Assembly: GCA_963836355.1 (NCBI GenBank) | Contig: CAWIJO010000019.1 | Coordinates: 116,934-180,933 of the forward strand | From: Palsa-506 sp963836355 | GTDB taxonomy: Bacteria > Actinomycetota > Actinomycetes > Streptosporangiales > Streptosporangiaceae | Reading direction: 5' to 3' | Length of the DNA stretch: 64,000 bases | Shown here: positions 8,301 to 16,593 of the stretch, piece by piece | Position numbering within the stretch: position 1 is the first letter of the stretch | How the letters are laid out: each line of letters starts with the position of its first letter | Notes under the pieces: generated by a model | The model's input: only the letters and a program-made list of their open reading frames with translations | Told to the model about the DNA's origin: nothing | Database searches by the model: none | Position numbers and translations under genes: made by a program

Positions 8301-9110
8301 TCAGGCGCGGCAGAGGATCTCGCCGTGCGGGATGAGGAACCAGCCGTCGTCGCTGGCCGCCCACCGGCGCCATGCCCCGGCCAGGCGCTGCAGGTCCTGC
8401 TTCGTTGCCAGGCCGTACCCGACGGCGTGCTCGGCGAAGTCCGACTGCGTCACCCGGTCCGCCCACAAGCCGCCCCACCAGCTGCGTTCATCCGGGGTGG
8501 CGTAAAGCCACACGCCAGCTGATGCGCGGGGGTCGGCGAAGCCCGCGGACCGGGCCCAGGCGATCATGCGGCGCCCCGCGTCCGGCTCGCCGCCGATGGC
8601 CCTGGCGACCTGCCGGTAGAGGGCCTGCCATTCGGCAAGTTCCGGATCCTCAGGGAACCAGAACATCCCGCCGTAGTCCCCGTCGCGCGCGGCGACTGTG
8701 CCGCCGGGCCGGCAGACCCGCCGCATCTCGGCGAGGGCGGCCACCGGGTCGGTCAGGTGCTGGAGCACCTGGTGCGCGTGCACCACGTCGAAGGCCGCGT
8801 CGCGGAAGCCCAGCCGGTATACGTCGCCGGTGCCGAAGCTGACGTTGCGCAGGCCGCGCCGCGCCGCCTCCGCGCGGGCGGCGGGCAGCGCCCCGGCGGC
8901 GGCGTCAATCCCTACTACGCTGCCCTCCGGCACCCTGCTGGCGAGCCCGGCGGTGATCGTGCCGGGACCGCAGCCGACGTCGAGGACGCGAGCCGCGGGG
9001 GTCAGCGCGGGGAGCAGGTAGGCGGCGGAGTTCTCGGCGGTCCGCCACCGGTGCGACCGGAGCACGCTGTCGTGGTGGCCGTGCAGGTACGGCGTCCTGG
9101 TGTCAGGCAT
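8301..9110 (-). CDS. Class I SAM-dependent methyltransferase (UbiE/MenG-like)
   Basis: A 269-residue protein from ATG 9110. ARVLDVGCGPGTITAGLA is motif I, VGIDAAAGALPAAR motif II, FDVVHAHQVLQHLTDP motif III-IV, and CRPGGTVAARDGDYG the post-motif strand. The C-terminal third (WLYATPDERSWWGGLWADRV and DLQRLAGAWRRWAASDDGW) matches a common actinobacterial small-molecule methyltransferase group. No neighbour hints at the substrate. It is intact, unlike the methyltransferase at 3868. Confidence 0.85.
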   Translation of the reverse strand: MPDTRTPYLHGHHDSVLRSHRWRTAENSAAYLLPALTPAARVLDVGCGPGTITAGLASRVPEGSVVGIDAAAGALPAARAEAARRGLRNVSFGTGDVYRLGFRDAAFDVVHAHQVLQHLTDPVAALAEMRRVCRPGGTVAARDGDYGGMFWFPEDPELAEWQALYRQVARAIGGEPDAGRRMIAWARSAGFADPRASAGVWLYATPDERSWWGGLWADRVTQSDFAEHAVGYGLATKQDLQRLAGAWRRWAASDDGWFLIPHGEILCRA

Positions 9111-9782
9111 GCCGCCAATGATCCACGAAGCGCGCTGCCGGGCCGGACCGGACCTTGGTCAAGCGCGGTGCCCGGCGCGGGCTGGCCGGCCGGTGAAATA
9201 AGCCGGAGTGCAACATTCACCACGCTAGATCCCGTTAATAATCTGCTGTTGATTTTCTGTCTGAATTTCCGGCCGAAGCCATTGTCGCAGGTACCGGACG
9301 ATCTCGGGGGTAACGGCTTTCGGCCGGCCCGGCCCGGTCCGCTGACGAAGTCACAGGAACTGTCACAGCCCGGCAACACTATCGATCCGGGCTGCGGATA
9401 TGCCTGGAAGCGGGATGCACCCGGCCGGTTCGCGCCGCCACCGCCAGTGGCGGCAAGGCCCGGCCGGTTGACCCTGATGACTGGACCGGCGCGGGCGACA
9501 CCGCCGGGCGCTGATCACCCGCCGAGAGGCATCGGCATAGCCTCCCGGAACTCCGGAGAGTAAATACTACTCAACTACTAGGTAAGGGTGTTGACCAGCA
9601 ATGATGAAATACGGATGATTCACGGTCGGCGACGGCGAATCAACGGGGGCGATAGCAGCCGGTCCGCCGCATGTCGGCGCATTGTCAAAGATTCCAGCGT
9701 TCCGGCTACCACCAGGTCTCATTTCCGTTAACGTCCAACGCTGTTAGCCCCGTTGCTGCCCACCCGCTACAGGACAAGCAGC
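9111..9782. other. Long leader and intergenic region
   Basis: No gene was recognised. The AT-rich patch around 9560-9640 (with TTGACC at about 9591) is the best candidate for the promoter of the downstream riboswitch transcript. The rest looks like untranslated leader and spacer. Confidence 0.4.
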
Positions 9783-9932
9783 AAACCCGCCGAGTCTCTG
9801 GTTCACGGCCAGAGAGCCGGGGACCCAAATATCCCCGGGGTGAATCGGCGGGCCGCGCCCGCGCGAGCAGCGCCGGCCCGTTGTAGGGCTCCTCCGGCCC
9901 GAACCCGTCAGCTAACCCGGTAGGCGGCCTAG
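9783..9932 (+). promoter_or_regulatory. Cyclic di-AMP riboswitch, ydaO-yuaA type
   Basis: The leader shows the conserved blocks of this class in order: a 5' stem with CCGCCGAGTCTCTGG, the GCCGGGGACCC block, CCGGGGTGAATCGG, a variable arm (about 9855-9890), then GAACCCGTCAGCTAACCCGG and the closing TAGGCGG that pairs with the 5' CCGCC. Such elements sit upstream of cell-wall hydrolase (rpf-like) genes in actinomycetes and reduce expression when c-di-AMP is high. Here the element ends just before the ribosome binding site (GGAGAGGAG) of the secreted GH26-like gene, so control by occlusion or termination is plausible. The match was made by eye. Confidence 0.88.
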
Positions 9933-9946
9933 GAGAGGAGTTCGAC

Positions 9947-11323
9947 GTGGAGCGCTTGCCCCACGGCCGGCACACTGCGGGTAAGTCTTGGCAGGCTTGT
10001 GCCAGTGCCAGAACACGGAAGAGAACGAAAGCGGCCCGCGGCACCTGGGTAGCCGTGCTCGGGTCCGCTACCGCCCTGATGGCTGCCGCCATCACGTTCG
10101 CCGGCGGCGGACGGCAGTTCATCCAGTTCGCCGCGAGCAACGGCAACGGGCCACTGCTCGGAGCCTCGGTGGCGAACATGGCCAGCCTCAAGTCGGAAAC
10201 CGCCCAATTCGGCCACCTGGGGATTGTCCGCACCTACTACACCGGCCTGCCCGCCGCTAACGCGTGGACGACCGGACTGCCTGCGGCCAACCACTCGGCG
10301 GTCATCGTGAGCTTCAAGGCGAACCCGTCGGAAATCCTGTCCGGCGCTGCCGACGGCACGCTCTCGCACTTCTTCAATACCGCGCCGACCGGGCACCCGA
10401 TCTACTACGTCTACTACCACGAGCCCGAGGACAACATCGCGGCTGGCCAGTTCACCGCTGCCGCCTACAAGTCGGCCTGGGCACATGTGGTGAAGCTCGC
10501 GGACGCGGCGCACAATCCCTCGCTGCACTCGACCCTCGCGCTGATGAACTGGGACCTGGAGAAGGGCTCCGGGCGCAACTGGAAGAACTACCTGCCGGGC
10601 GGCGGCATCATCAGCACGCTGGCCTGGGATGCCTATCCGGTCGGCAGCGCGGTCAACCGCAACCCGCAGCCGACGCCGCCGGCTGAGTTCATGGGCCCGT
10701 GCATCACGGCATCCAAGAGCGTCGGGCTGCCCTACGGATTCGCCGAGTTCGGCCTGTCCACCACAACCGGCAGGCCAGCCTGGATGACTAAGGTCGGCAA
10801 CTACCTGATGAGCAGTGGCGCGCTGTTCGGCAGCCTCTGGAACGGGGACGCGCAGTTCCCCACGCTAAAGCTCACCGACCCGGCATCGATAGCGGTGTGG
10901 AAGAGCTTCGTGGCCCGATCCGGGACCGGGCCCGCACCGGGCCCGTCGCCCACCCCTACGGACACGGCGACGCCGACGCCCAGTCCTGGCGGCAGTACGC
11001 CGCCGGCGGTGGCCGGCCCCGGCATCACCGGGCTGGCAGTCAGCCCGGCGACCCTCACGGCTACCGGCAAGAACCACATCACGATCAGCTTCTCGATCAG
11101 CCAGGCCGCAGATGTCACCGTGGTTGTGCTGGACAGCAACGGCAGCGTGGTCCGGACGCTGACCAGGCCAGCCCGCGGGGCAGGCAAGCTCACGGTCCCG
11201 TACTACGGCTACAACGGCGGCGGCCAGCGTGTCGCGGCCGGAAGCTACAACGTACTGGTCGTCGCCAGCAACTCCGGCGGCAGCGGAACGGCCGAGACGC
11301 CGCTGACGATCAGCGCGCCGTAG
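9947..11323 (+). CDS. Secreted GH26-like glycoside hydrolase with C-terminal FlgD/Ig-like domain
   Basis: The start is a GTG at 9947 behind GGAGAGGAG. The 458-residue product has a long basic head and hydrophobic segment (about 35-52), i.e. a signal peptide. Next comes a TIM-barrel-like catalytic domain (about 60-325) with YYVYYHEPEDN (acid/base Glu) and YGFAEFGLS (nucleophile Glu). A Pro/Thr/Ser linker (about 328-358) follows, then a beta-rich domain with VVVLDSNGSVVRTL and YYGYNGGGQRVAAGSY, the FlgD-like Ig fold often found on exported enzymes. It is probably released to act on wall or extracellular glycan. Control by the c-di-AMP riboswitch points to cell-wall or osmotic homeostasis. It is a distant relative of the enzyme at 365-1300. 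Confidence 0.78.
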   Translation: MERLPHGRHTAGKSWQACASARTRKRTKAARGTWVAVLGSATALMAAAITFAGGGRQFIQFAASNGNGPLLGASVANMASLKSETAQFGHLGIVRTYYTGLPAANAWTTGLPAANHSAVIVSFKANPSEILSGAADGTLSHFFNTAPTGHPIYYVYYHEPEDNIAAGQFTAAAYKSAWAHVVKLADAAHNPSLHSTLALMNWDLEKGSGRNWKNYLPGGGIISTLAWDAYPVGSAVNRNPQPTPPAEFMGPCITASKSVGLPYGFAEFGLSTTTGRPAWMTKVGNYLMSSGALFGSLWNGDAQFPTLKLTDPASIAVWKSFVARSGTGPAPGPSPTPTDTATPTPSPGGSTPPAVAGPGITGLAVSPATLTATGKNHITISFSISQAADVTVVVLDSNGSVVRTLTRPARGAGKLTVPYYGYNGGGQRVAAGSYNVLVVASNSGGSGTAETPLTISAP

Positions 11324-11379
11324 GCTGAACCGCCCGGGCCGTGGCGGCACCGACCACGGTGCCCGGGGACAATGACCGG

Positions 11380-11418
11380 CCGGGTGGGGGCCGTGCCCTG
11401 GGCACGGCCCCCACCCGG
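11380..11418 (+). terminator. Strong hairpin after the GH26-like gene
   Basis: A near-perfect inverted repeat with a 19-bp G+C-rich stem (GGGTGGGGGCCGTGCCC mirrored by its complement) around a central T. No U-tract follows, which is usual in actinomycetes. It separates the riboswitch-controlled gene from the LysE gene. Confidence 0.75.
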
Positions 11419-11463
11419 TCCGTCGTCGCTGCCATCGTTCCCGTCCGGGCATAGGATCCTCGC

Positions 11464-12102
11464 ATGCCCGCTGCGGACGACCTGGCCGCCTTCGCGGTCA
11501 CCGCGTTCATCATCATCGTGATCCCGGGCCCGAGCGTGCTGTTCATCGTCGCGCGGGCGCTCGCGCACGGCACCAGGGTCTCCGTTCTCACCGTCATCGG
11601 CAATACCGCCGGGGAGTACGTGCAGGTGGCCGCCGTTGCGTTCGGAGTTGGCCTGCTCGCCGAGCGGTCAGTGGCGGTCTTCACGGTGCTGAAGCTGTTC
11701 GGCGCGGCCTACCTGGTGTTCCTGGGCGTGCAGACATTCCGGTACCGGCGGTCACTCGCGGCGGCGCTGACTCCTGAGCTGGAAGCCCAGCCGGCTCATC
11801 GCTACTTCCTGCAGGGATTCATCGTCGGGATCTCCAACCCGAAGACGGTGATCTTCCTGGTCGCCATCTTGCCGCAGTTCGTTACCCGGGCGGGCGGGGC
11901 TGTCCCGGTGCAGATCCTGCTGCTCGGGCTGATCTTCTCGGCCATCGCGCTGATCAGCGACACCATCTGGGGGCTGGCCGCCGGGACCGTGCGATCATGG
12001 TTTGCCCGCTCCCCGCGGCGGCTGGAACTCGTCGGCGGTGTCGGGGGCCTGTGCATCGTGGCGATCGGCGTCGGCCTCGCCGTTACCGGCCGGAAGGACT
12101 GA
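11464..12102 (+). CDS. LysE/RhtB-family amino-acid exporter
   Basis: A 212-residue protein with about six hydrophobic segments. The N-terminal AFIIIVIPGPSVLFIVARAL and GNTAGEYVQVAAVAFGVG, followed by KLFGAAYLVFLGVQTFR and FIVGISNPKTVIFLVAILPQF, are the hallmark motifs of the LysE/RhtB family of proton-coupled exporters of amino acids and their derivatives. The length and motif order are typical. It follows a terminator and stands as a single gene. The cysteine synthase downstream is separated by another gene, so cysteine export is only a weak suggestion. Confidence 0.9.
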   Translation: MPAADDLAAFAVTAFIIIVIPGPSVLFIVARALAHGTRVSVLTVIGNTAGEYVQVAAVAFGVGLLAERSVAVFTVLKLFGAAYLVFLGVQTFRYRRSLAAALTPELEAQPAHRYFLQGFIVGISNPKTVIFLVAILPQFVTRAGGAVPVQILLLGLIFSAIALISDTIWGLAAGTVRSWFARSPRRLELVGGVGGLCIVAIGVGLAVTGRKD

Positions 12103-12346
12103 GCTGAGCCTGCCCGATGAGCCGTCGTCAGCCGCGATGCTGGCCAGATCCTCGCGGTCGCCGCTGGTAGCCGCGAGCCAGCTGGGCGATCGGCCGGCCT
12201 GCCAACCTGTCATCGCCTGACTACAGCATGACGCCGCTGCTAGACCTGCGCAAGGCCGCGCAGGCCCAGCAAAGGCGCAGCACGGCTACCCGCGCATTAG
12301 GTCTCGCGGTACGGTCGATGTACAGCTTCGCGATGGGAGACGCAAA
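12103..12346. other. Intergenic spacer
   Basis: No gene was recognised. GGGAGA at 12335-12340 serves as ribosome binding site for the next gene. Confidence 0.4.
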
Positions 12347-12604
12347 TTGGGTTTCGTGCTGGCGGGCGCCATTGCCCTGCTGGTAGTTGCCGCGGTCGCG
12401 AGTGCCAGGCACGTGCGCCATGAAACACGCCGTGACTATGGTCCGTCCGTAGTCGTGCGCAGAGTGCGGCGAGCCGCGGCCGGGGATCCCTGCATCTGCG
12501 GTGGCACGATAGGAAGAATCTCAGACCAGTCTGGCGATCGCCTCGGCTGCTCGGCATGTGAGCGCTCGTGGACAATTGACGGGCGAAAGATCGTCCGGCG
12601 CTGA
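12347..12604 (+). CDS. Small membrane-anchored zinc-ribbon protein
   Basis: An 85-residue frame from a TTG at 12347 with GGGAGA seven bases upstream. The first 20 residues (FVLAGAIALLVVAAVASA) form one membrane helix; a basic linker follows, then DPCICGGTIG and LGCSACERSW. These are two C-x-C/C-x-x-C knuckles about 20 residues apart that should bind one zinc. The design resembles membrane-tethered zinc-ribbon proteins of unknown role. It ends 21 bases before the cysteine synthase gene, so the two are probably co-transcribed. I do not recognise a named family. Confidence 0.62.
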   Translation: MGFVLAGAIALLVVAAVASARHVRHETRRDYGPSVVVRRVRRAAAGDPCICGGTIGRISDQSGDRLGCSACERSWTIDGRKIVRR

Positions 12605-12625
12605 CTGGTCAAGGAGAAGATAGGC

Positions 12626-13576
12626 ATGGAATCCTCCGGCGTACTTTCCTCGGCTCTGGATGCGATCGGCGGGACCCCGCTGATCCGGCTGCGCAAGGTT
12701 GTGCCGGACGGGGCAGCCAAGGTGCTGGTCAAGCTGGAGGTTGGCAACCCGACTGGCAGTTATAAGGACCGGATGGCGCTGGCGATGGTCGAGGGGGCCG
12801 AGCGGCGGGGCGCCTTGCGGCCAGGGCAGCGCGTGGTCGAATTCACCGGCGGCAGCACCGGCTCCTCGCTTGCCTTCGTCTGCGCGGTCAGGGGCTATCC
12901 GCTCTCGCTGGTCTCGTCCGACGCCTTCTCGCCGGAAAAGCTTCGGACTATGCGTGCTTTCGGGGCGGACCTGACGGTGGTGCCGAGCGAAGACGGCAAG
13001 ATTACCCCTGACCTTTTCGACCGGATGCGGGACGAGGTAAGGCGAATCATCGAGCGTGACGGAGCGTTCTGGACGGATCAGTTTCACAATGCCGACGCCT
13101 TGCACGGCTACGCCGTGATGGGGCGCGAGATACTGGCGCAGGCCGGTTCGAGCGGGAAGCCGATCGACGTCTTCTGCGCAGCAGTCGGCACCGCAGGCAT
13201 GCTGGTAGGCGTTTCGCAGGCGCTGCGCGCGGGGGGTAGCCCAGCCCGGGTCGTCGCCTTCGAGCCGGCCACCTCACCGATGCTTACGGCCGGGTTCGGC
13301 GGGCCGCACCGGGTGGAAGGCACGGCCGCCGGGATCGTGCCGCCGATTCTCACCCGGGACGCCTATGACGAGGCGCGGACGGTCGACGAGGACCAGGCGC
13401 GAGATATGGCAGTGCAGCTTGCCCGCAGGGACGGGGTTTTCGCCGGCACCTCGTCCGCGCTCAACGTGGTCGGGGCGATCAAGCTGGCACAGGAGCTTGG
13501 CGAGGGCCGGACGGTCGTGACGGTAGCCGTCGACAGCGGGCTGAAGTACCTGGCGGGCGACCTGTTCGGGACCTAA
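12626..13576 (+). CDS. Cysteine synthase family PLP enzyme
   Basis: A 316-residue fold-type II PLP enzyme. IGGTPLIRL opens the fold, NPTGSYKDRMA carries the Schiff-base lysine, VVEFTGGSTGSSLAFV is the substrate and phosphate loop region, and AAVGTAGMLVGVSQAL the second glycine loop. The enzyme probably makes cysteine from O-acetylserine (or a related activated serine) and sulfide. Note GSYKDR instead of the more common GSVKDR, and TGGSTGSS instead of TSGNTG. These changes suggest a divergent subgroup, perhaps cystathionine-synthase-like or using another acceptor. It is preceded by AAGGAGAAG and followed by a hairpin terminator. Confidence 0.82.
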   Translation: MESSGVLSSALDAIGGTPLIRLRKVVPDGAAKVLVKLEVGNPTGSYKDRMALAMVEGAERRGALRPGQRVVEFTGGSTGSSLAFVCAVRGYPLSLVSSDAFSPEKLRTMRAFGADLTVVPSEDGKITPDLFDRMRDEVRRIIERDGAFWTDQFHNADALHGYAVMGREILAQAGSSGKPIDVFCAAVGTAGMLVGVSQALRAGGSPARVVAFEPATSPMLTAGFGGPHRVEGTAAGIVPPILTRDAYDEARTVDEDQARDMAVQLARRDGVFAGTSSALNVVGAIKLAQELGEGRTVVTVAVDSGLKYLAGDLFGT

Positions 13577-13591
13577 TCCGCCTCGTCGCCG

Positions 13592-13622
13592 GCTGTTGTG
13601 CACCGGGCCGCTGCACAACAGC
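13592..13622. terminator. Hairpin between convergent genes
   Basis: GCTGTTGTGCA at 13592-13602 is perfectly mirrored by TGCACAACAGC at 13612-13622 around a 9-base loop. It lies between the converging cysteine synthase and formate dehydrogenase transcripts and can serve both. Confidence 0.72.
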
Positions 13623-13660
13623 TATGCCAGCCTGACGGTGCGCCCCACTGCGAGGGGATC

Positions 13661-14605
13661 TCAGGATTCCCCGGCCCGGCGCTGGACGAACTCGAAGCCG
13701 AACCGTCCCTTCACGCACAGGTGGCCGCTGCTGACGTCATGGTCGAGGGGTGAAGTCACCTTCACGATCCGGTTGTCCTGCACATGCAGTTCGAGGTTGC
13801 AGCCGACACCGCAGTAGGGGCAGATGGTGGTGGTGACGCTCTGCTTCGACTCGTCCCATGCACCGGCCTGCCGCAGGTTGTACTCGCTGGCGAACATGAG
13901 AGCGCCGGTGGGGCAGACCCCGATGCAATTGCCGCAGTACACGCAGGCCGAGTCGGGCAGGCTGACGTCGAACTCGGTCGAGATGCGAGCCTCGAATCCC
14001 CGGCCTGCTACCGCGATGGCGAAGGTGTTCTGGGCGTCCTCGCCGCACGCCTCCACGCACTTGTAGCACAGGATGCAGCGCGAGTAGTCCCGGACGTAGC
14101 TGTCGTTGTCGTACTTCACCGGCTGGGCGACCGTCTCGGCCGCGGCGTCCTCGGTCGCGTGGTGCTCGCCGGGCCGGGCGGCGTCCCGCTCCCCGGCTGC
14201 ATGTGCCGGGCCCGGCTCGCCGTACCGGCCCGGGTCGGCGCCATATTGCTGCATCCAGCCGCGCACCTCCGGCGCGGCCAGCGTCATGTCGGCGGAGGAC
14301 GCCAGGAACTCAAGCACCATCTTCCGGCTGGTGCGCACCCGCTCGGAGTCGGTGCGCACGATCATGCCGGGCTCGGCCTTCCGCGAGCAGGCCGGCGCCA
14401 GCGTGCGCGATCCTTCCACCTCGACCACGCATACCCGGCACGCGTTCACCGGGGTGAGGTTTTCCAGGTAGCAGAGCGTAGGCGTGTCAATGTTCTGCTG
14501 CCGGCACGCGTCGAGCAGCGTGGCGCCTTCCGGGACGCGTACCGTTTCCCCGTCGATCGTGACGTCGACCAGCCGCCTGGGCGCTTCCAGGAACACCGTG
14601 CTCAC
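13661..14605 (-). CDS. Formate dehydrogenase iron-sulfur subunit (N-terminal half of the alpha chain as a separate protein)
   Basis: A 314-residue electron-transfer protein. Residues 1-80 form a [2Fe-2S] ferredoxin domain (CYLENLTPVNACRVCVVEVE with a later CSRKAE). A His/Cys-type cluster region follows, though the usual H-x3-C is hard to see. Next is an 8-Fe ferredoxin pair (CILCYKCVEACGEDAQ and CVYCGNCIGVCPTGAL). The end is ICPYCGVGCNLEL with HLCVKGRFGFEFV, which is normally the [4Fe-4S] opening of the molybdopterin subunit. The protein stops exactly where the catalytic chain at 16594-18550 begins by homology. It should pass electrons from the molybdenum subunit to the flavin subunit. Its ATG overlaps the previous stop by 4 bases, so the operon is tight. 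Confidence 0.85.
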   Translation of the reverse strand: MSTVFLEAPRRLVDVTIDGETVRVPEGATLLDACRQQNIDTPTLCYLENLTPVNACRVCVVEVEGSRTLAPACSRKAEPGMIVRTDSERVRTSRKMVLEFLASSADMTLAAPEVRGWMQQYGADPGRYGEPGPAHAAGERDAARPGEHHATEDAAAETVAQPVKYDNDSYVRDYSRCILCYKCVEACGEDAQNTFAIAVAGRGFEARISTEFDVSLPDSACVYCGNCIGVCPTGALMFASEYNLRQAGAWDESKQSVTTTICPYCGVGCNLELHVQDNRIVKVTSPLDHDVSSGHLCVKGRFGFEFVQRRAGES

Positions 14606-16593
14606 GCCGGCTCCATTCCGTTGCCGCCTGTTCCGGGCCCGCCTGTTCCGGGCCCGCCTGCTGCGGGCCCGCCTGCTGCGGGCCCGCCTGCTGCGGGCCC
14701 GCCTGTTCCGGGCCCGCCTGCTGCGTTGCCGCCGATCAGGCCGAGCTGCACGGCAGAGGCGACCGCGCTGACCGCCGTCTGGCCGAGACCGCAGATCGAG
14801 GCGTCGCGCGCGACCGCGGCGATGTCATCAAGCAGGCCGAGTTCACGCTCGGCCGAGCCGAGCGGGGCACCGCGCACCAGGCGGCCGAGCAATTCCTCCT
14901 GGCGGACCGTGCCGACCCGGCACGGCACGCACTGGCCGCAGGACTCATCCCGGAAGAAGCGGGCGATCCGCCGGAGAAAACTCGTAATCTCGACGGTGTT
15001 GTCAAGCACCAGCACCACGCCAGAGCCCAGCGTCGCGCCGATGGCCCGTACCCCCTCGAACGTCAGCTGGGTATCCAGCGCATCCGGCCCGACAAACGAG
15101 CCAGCCGCGCCGCCGAGCAGCACCGCCCGCACCGGCCGGCCGCCGCGCACTCCGCCGGCCGCATCGATCACCTGGCGCAGCGTGACCCCGAATTCATGCT
15201 CGTACAGGCCGGGCCGTTCGACGCAGCCGGAGAGGCAGAATAGCCGGGTGCCGGTGGATTCGGCGGTGCCGATCTCGGCGAAGGCTGGCCCGCCGATCCG
15301 GAGGATCTCCGGCACGCAGAGCAGCGTCTCCACGTTGTTGATGGCGGTCGGCTTGCCGAACAGGCCGGACTGCGCGGGGAACGGCGGCTTGTTGCGCGGC
15401 TCGGCCCGCTTTCCCTCGATCGAGTTGACCAGGGCGGTTTCCTCGCCGGCGATGTAGGCACCTGCTCCCCGCCTGATCTCGATATCGAAGGCGAAGCCCT
15501 CGCCCATCACGTCGGGGCCGAGGAACCCGCGGGCGCGCGCCTGCCCGACAGCGCGCCGCATCCGCTCCTCCGCCAGCGGGTACTCGCCCCGGATGTAGAT
15601 GTAGCCCTGCTCGGCCCCGCAGGTGTAGCCCATGATGGTGACGGCTTCGAGCAGGGCGTACGAGTCTTCCTCCATCAGCACCCGGTCCTTGAAGGTGCCG
15701 GGCTCGGATTCGTCGGCGTTGCAGACGACATAGTGCGGGCGGACCGGGTTAGTGGCCACGGCCTCCCATTTCACCCCGGTCGGGAACGCCGCGCCGCCAC
15801 GGCCGAGCAGCTTGGCGTCCTTCAGTTCCCGGATCACGGCCTGCGGCCCGGCCATCACGGCCCGCCGGAGCATCTCGTACCCGCCCGCCGCGCGGTAGGA
15901 GTCGAGCGAGCTGGGGTCGACCTGCGCTACCCGCCGCAGCAGCCGGAGCGGGGAGCGGTCGCCCGCTACCTGCGGGACGAGCGGGCTGGCCGCAGGCTGC
16001 GCGGACGCGGGCTGCTCAGCCGACCGGGCCGGCCGCAACTGGTCGGGGTCCACCGGCGCCAGCACCGCCCTGGCCGGGTGGGCGCCCGCATGCAGGATCA
16101 TCGCCGCCGAGCCGCGGTCGCACTGGCCCAGGCAGGGGCTGCGCTGCCAGGTGACGCCGGCTCCGTTGGAGCCGGCTTCCATGCCCTCGGCCCCGAACCG
16201 GCGCTCCATCTGCTCGCATGCCTGCTCCGCGCCGTTGACCTGGCAGGCGAGGTCGTCACAGACATGGATGGCCACGGCGGGAGCGGGGGTGGTGCGGAAA
16301 AGGGCGTAGAACGATGCCACCCCGTACGCGTCGGCCGGCGGGATGGTGAGCCTGGCGCAAATGTGATCGAGGGCGCCCGGGCTGATCCAGCCAATCCGAT
16401 CCTGTACCGCATGCAGCACCGGCAGCAGCAGGTGCCGCTGGGCCCGGGCCGCGTGGCCGCCGACTGCCATATGCCCGTCAGCCGCCGCGCGCTGCCCGCC
16501 TTCCCAGCCGGTCTGCGGCGGCCCGAGCAACTCCGCGACGGCAGCCCGCTCCTCGCCGGTGGCCGGCGCCGCGGCCCCGAACAGCAGATCCAA
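14602..16593 (-). CDS. Formate dehydrogenase beta subunit (NuoE-NuoF fusion, NADH-forming)
   Basis: A 663-residue protein with two units. Residues about 30-185 are NuoE-like, with a thioredoxin fold and the [2Fe-2S] cysteines in VCDDLACQ and SPCLGQCDRG. Residues about 200-625 are NuoF-like: LLGRGGAAFPTGVKWEAVA (NADH), GAGAYIAGEETALVNSIEG and GKPTAINNVETLLCVPEIL (FMN), and ESCGQCVPCRVGT plus ICGLGQTAV for the [4Fe-4S] cluster. This matches FdsB/HoxF-type diaphorase chains that reduce NAD+ with electrons from formate. It starts directly after the catalytic subunit's stop. The C-terminus is an unusual Gly/Pro repeat tail (see 14626-14730). Confidence 0.9.
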   Translation of the reverse strand: MDLLFGAAAPATGEERAAVAELLGPPQTGWEGGQRAAADGHMAVGGHAARAQRHLLLPVLHAVQDRIGWISPGALDHICARLTIPPADAYGVASFYALFRTTPAPAVAIHVCDDLACQVNGAEQACEQMERRFGAEGMEAGSNGAGVTWQRSPCLGQCDRGSAAMILHAGAHPARAVLAPVDPDQLRPARSAEQPASAQPAASPLVPQVAGDRSPLRLLRRVAQVDPSSLDSYRAAGGYEMLRRAVMAGPQAVIRELKDAKLLGRGGAAFPTGVKWEAVATNPVRPHYVVCNADESEPGTFKDRVLMEEDSYALLEAVTIMGYTCGAEQGYIYIRGEYPLAEERMRRAVGQARARGFLGPDVMGEGFAFDIEIRRGAGAYIAGEETALVNSIEGKRAEPRNKPPFPAQSGLFGKPTAINNVETLLCVPEILRIGGPAFAEIGTAESTGTRLFCLSGCVERPGLYEHEFGVTLRQVIDAAGGVRGGRPVRAVLLGGAAGSFVGPDALDTQLTFEGVRAIGATLGSGVVLVLDNTVEITSFLRRIARFFRDESCGQCVPCRVGTVRQEELLGRLVRGAPLGSAERELGLLDDIAAVARDASICGLGQTAVSAVASAVQLGLIGGNAAGGPGTGGPAAGGPAAGGPAAGGPGTGGPGTGGNGMEPA
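14626..14730 (-). repeat. Seven 15-bp tandem repeats coding a Gly/Pro-rich tail
   Basis: Units of GCCTGTTCCGGGCCC or GCCTGCTGCGGGCCC repeat seven times, the last imperfect. They code for GGPGT/GGPAA pentapeptides at the end of the NuoEF-type subunit. Two unit types are interleaved, which indicates expansion by slippage or unequal exchange. The tail lies beyond the last conserved cluster motif and is probably disordered. Confidence 0.9.

Noticed and set aside
14626..14730. Possible CRISPR array
   Set aside because: Units are contiguous 15-mers without spacers and lie inside a coding frame. No cas gene is present anywhere in the window.
13784..15457. 557-codon plus-strand frame
   Set aside because: It is the antisense of two formate dehydrogenase subunits, with low-complexity Pro/Ala content.
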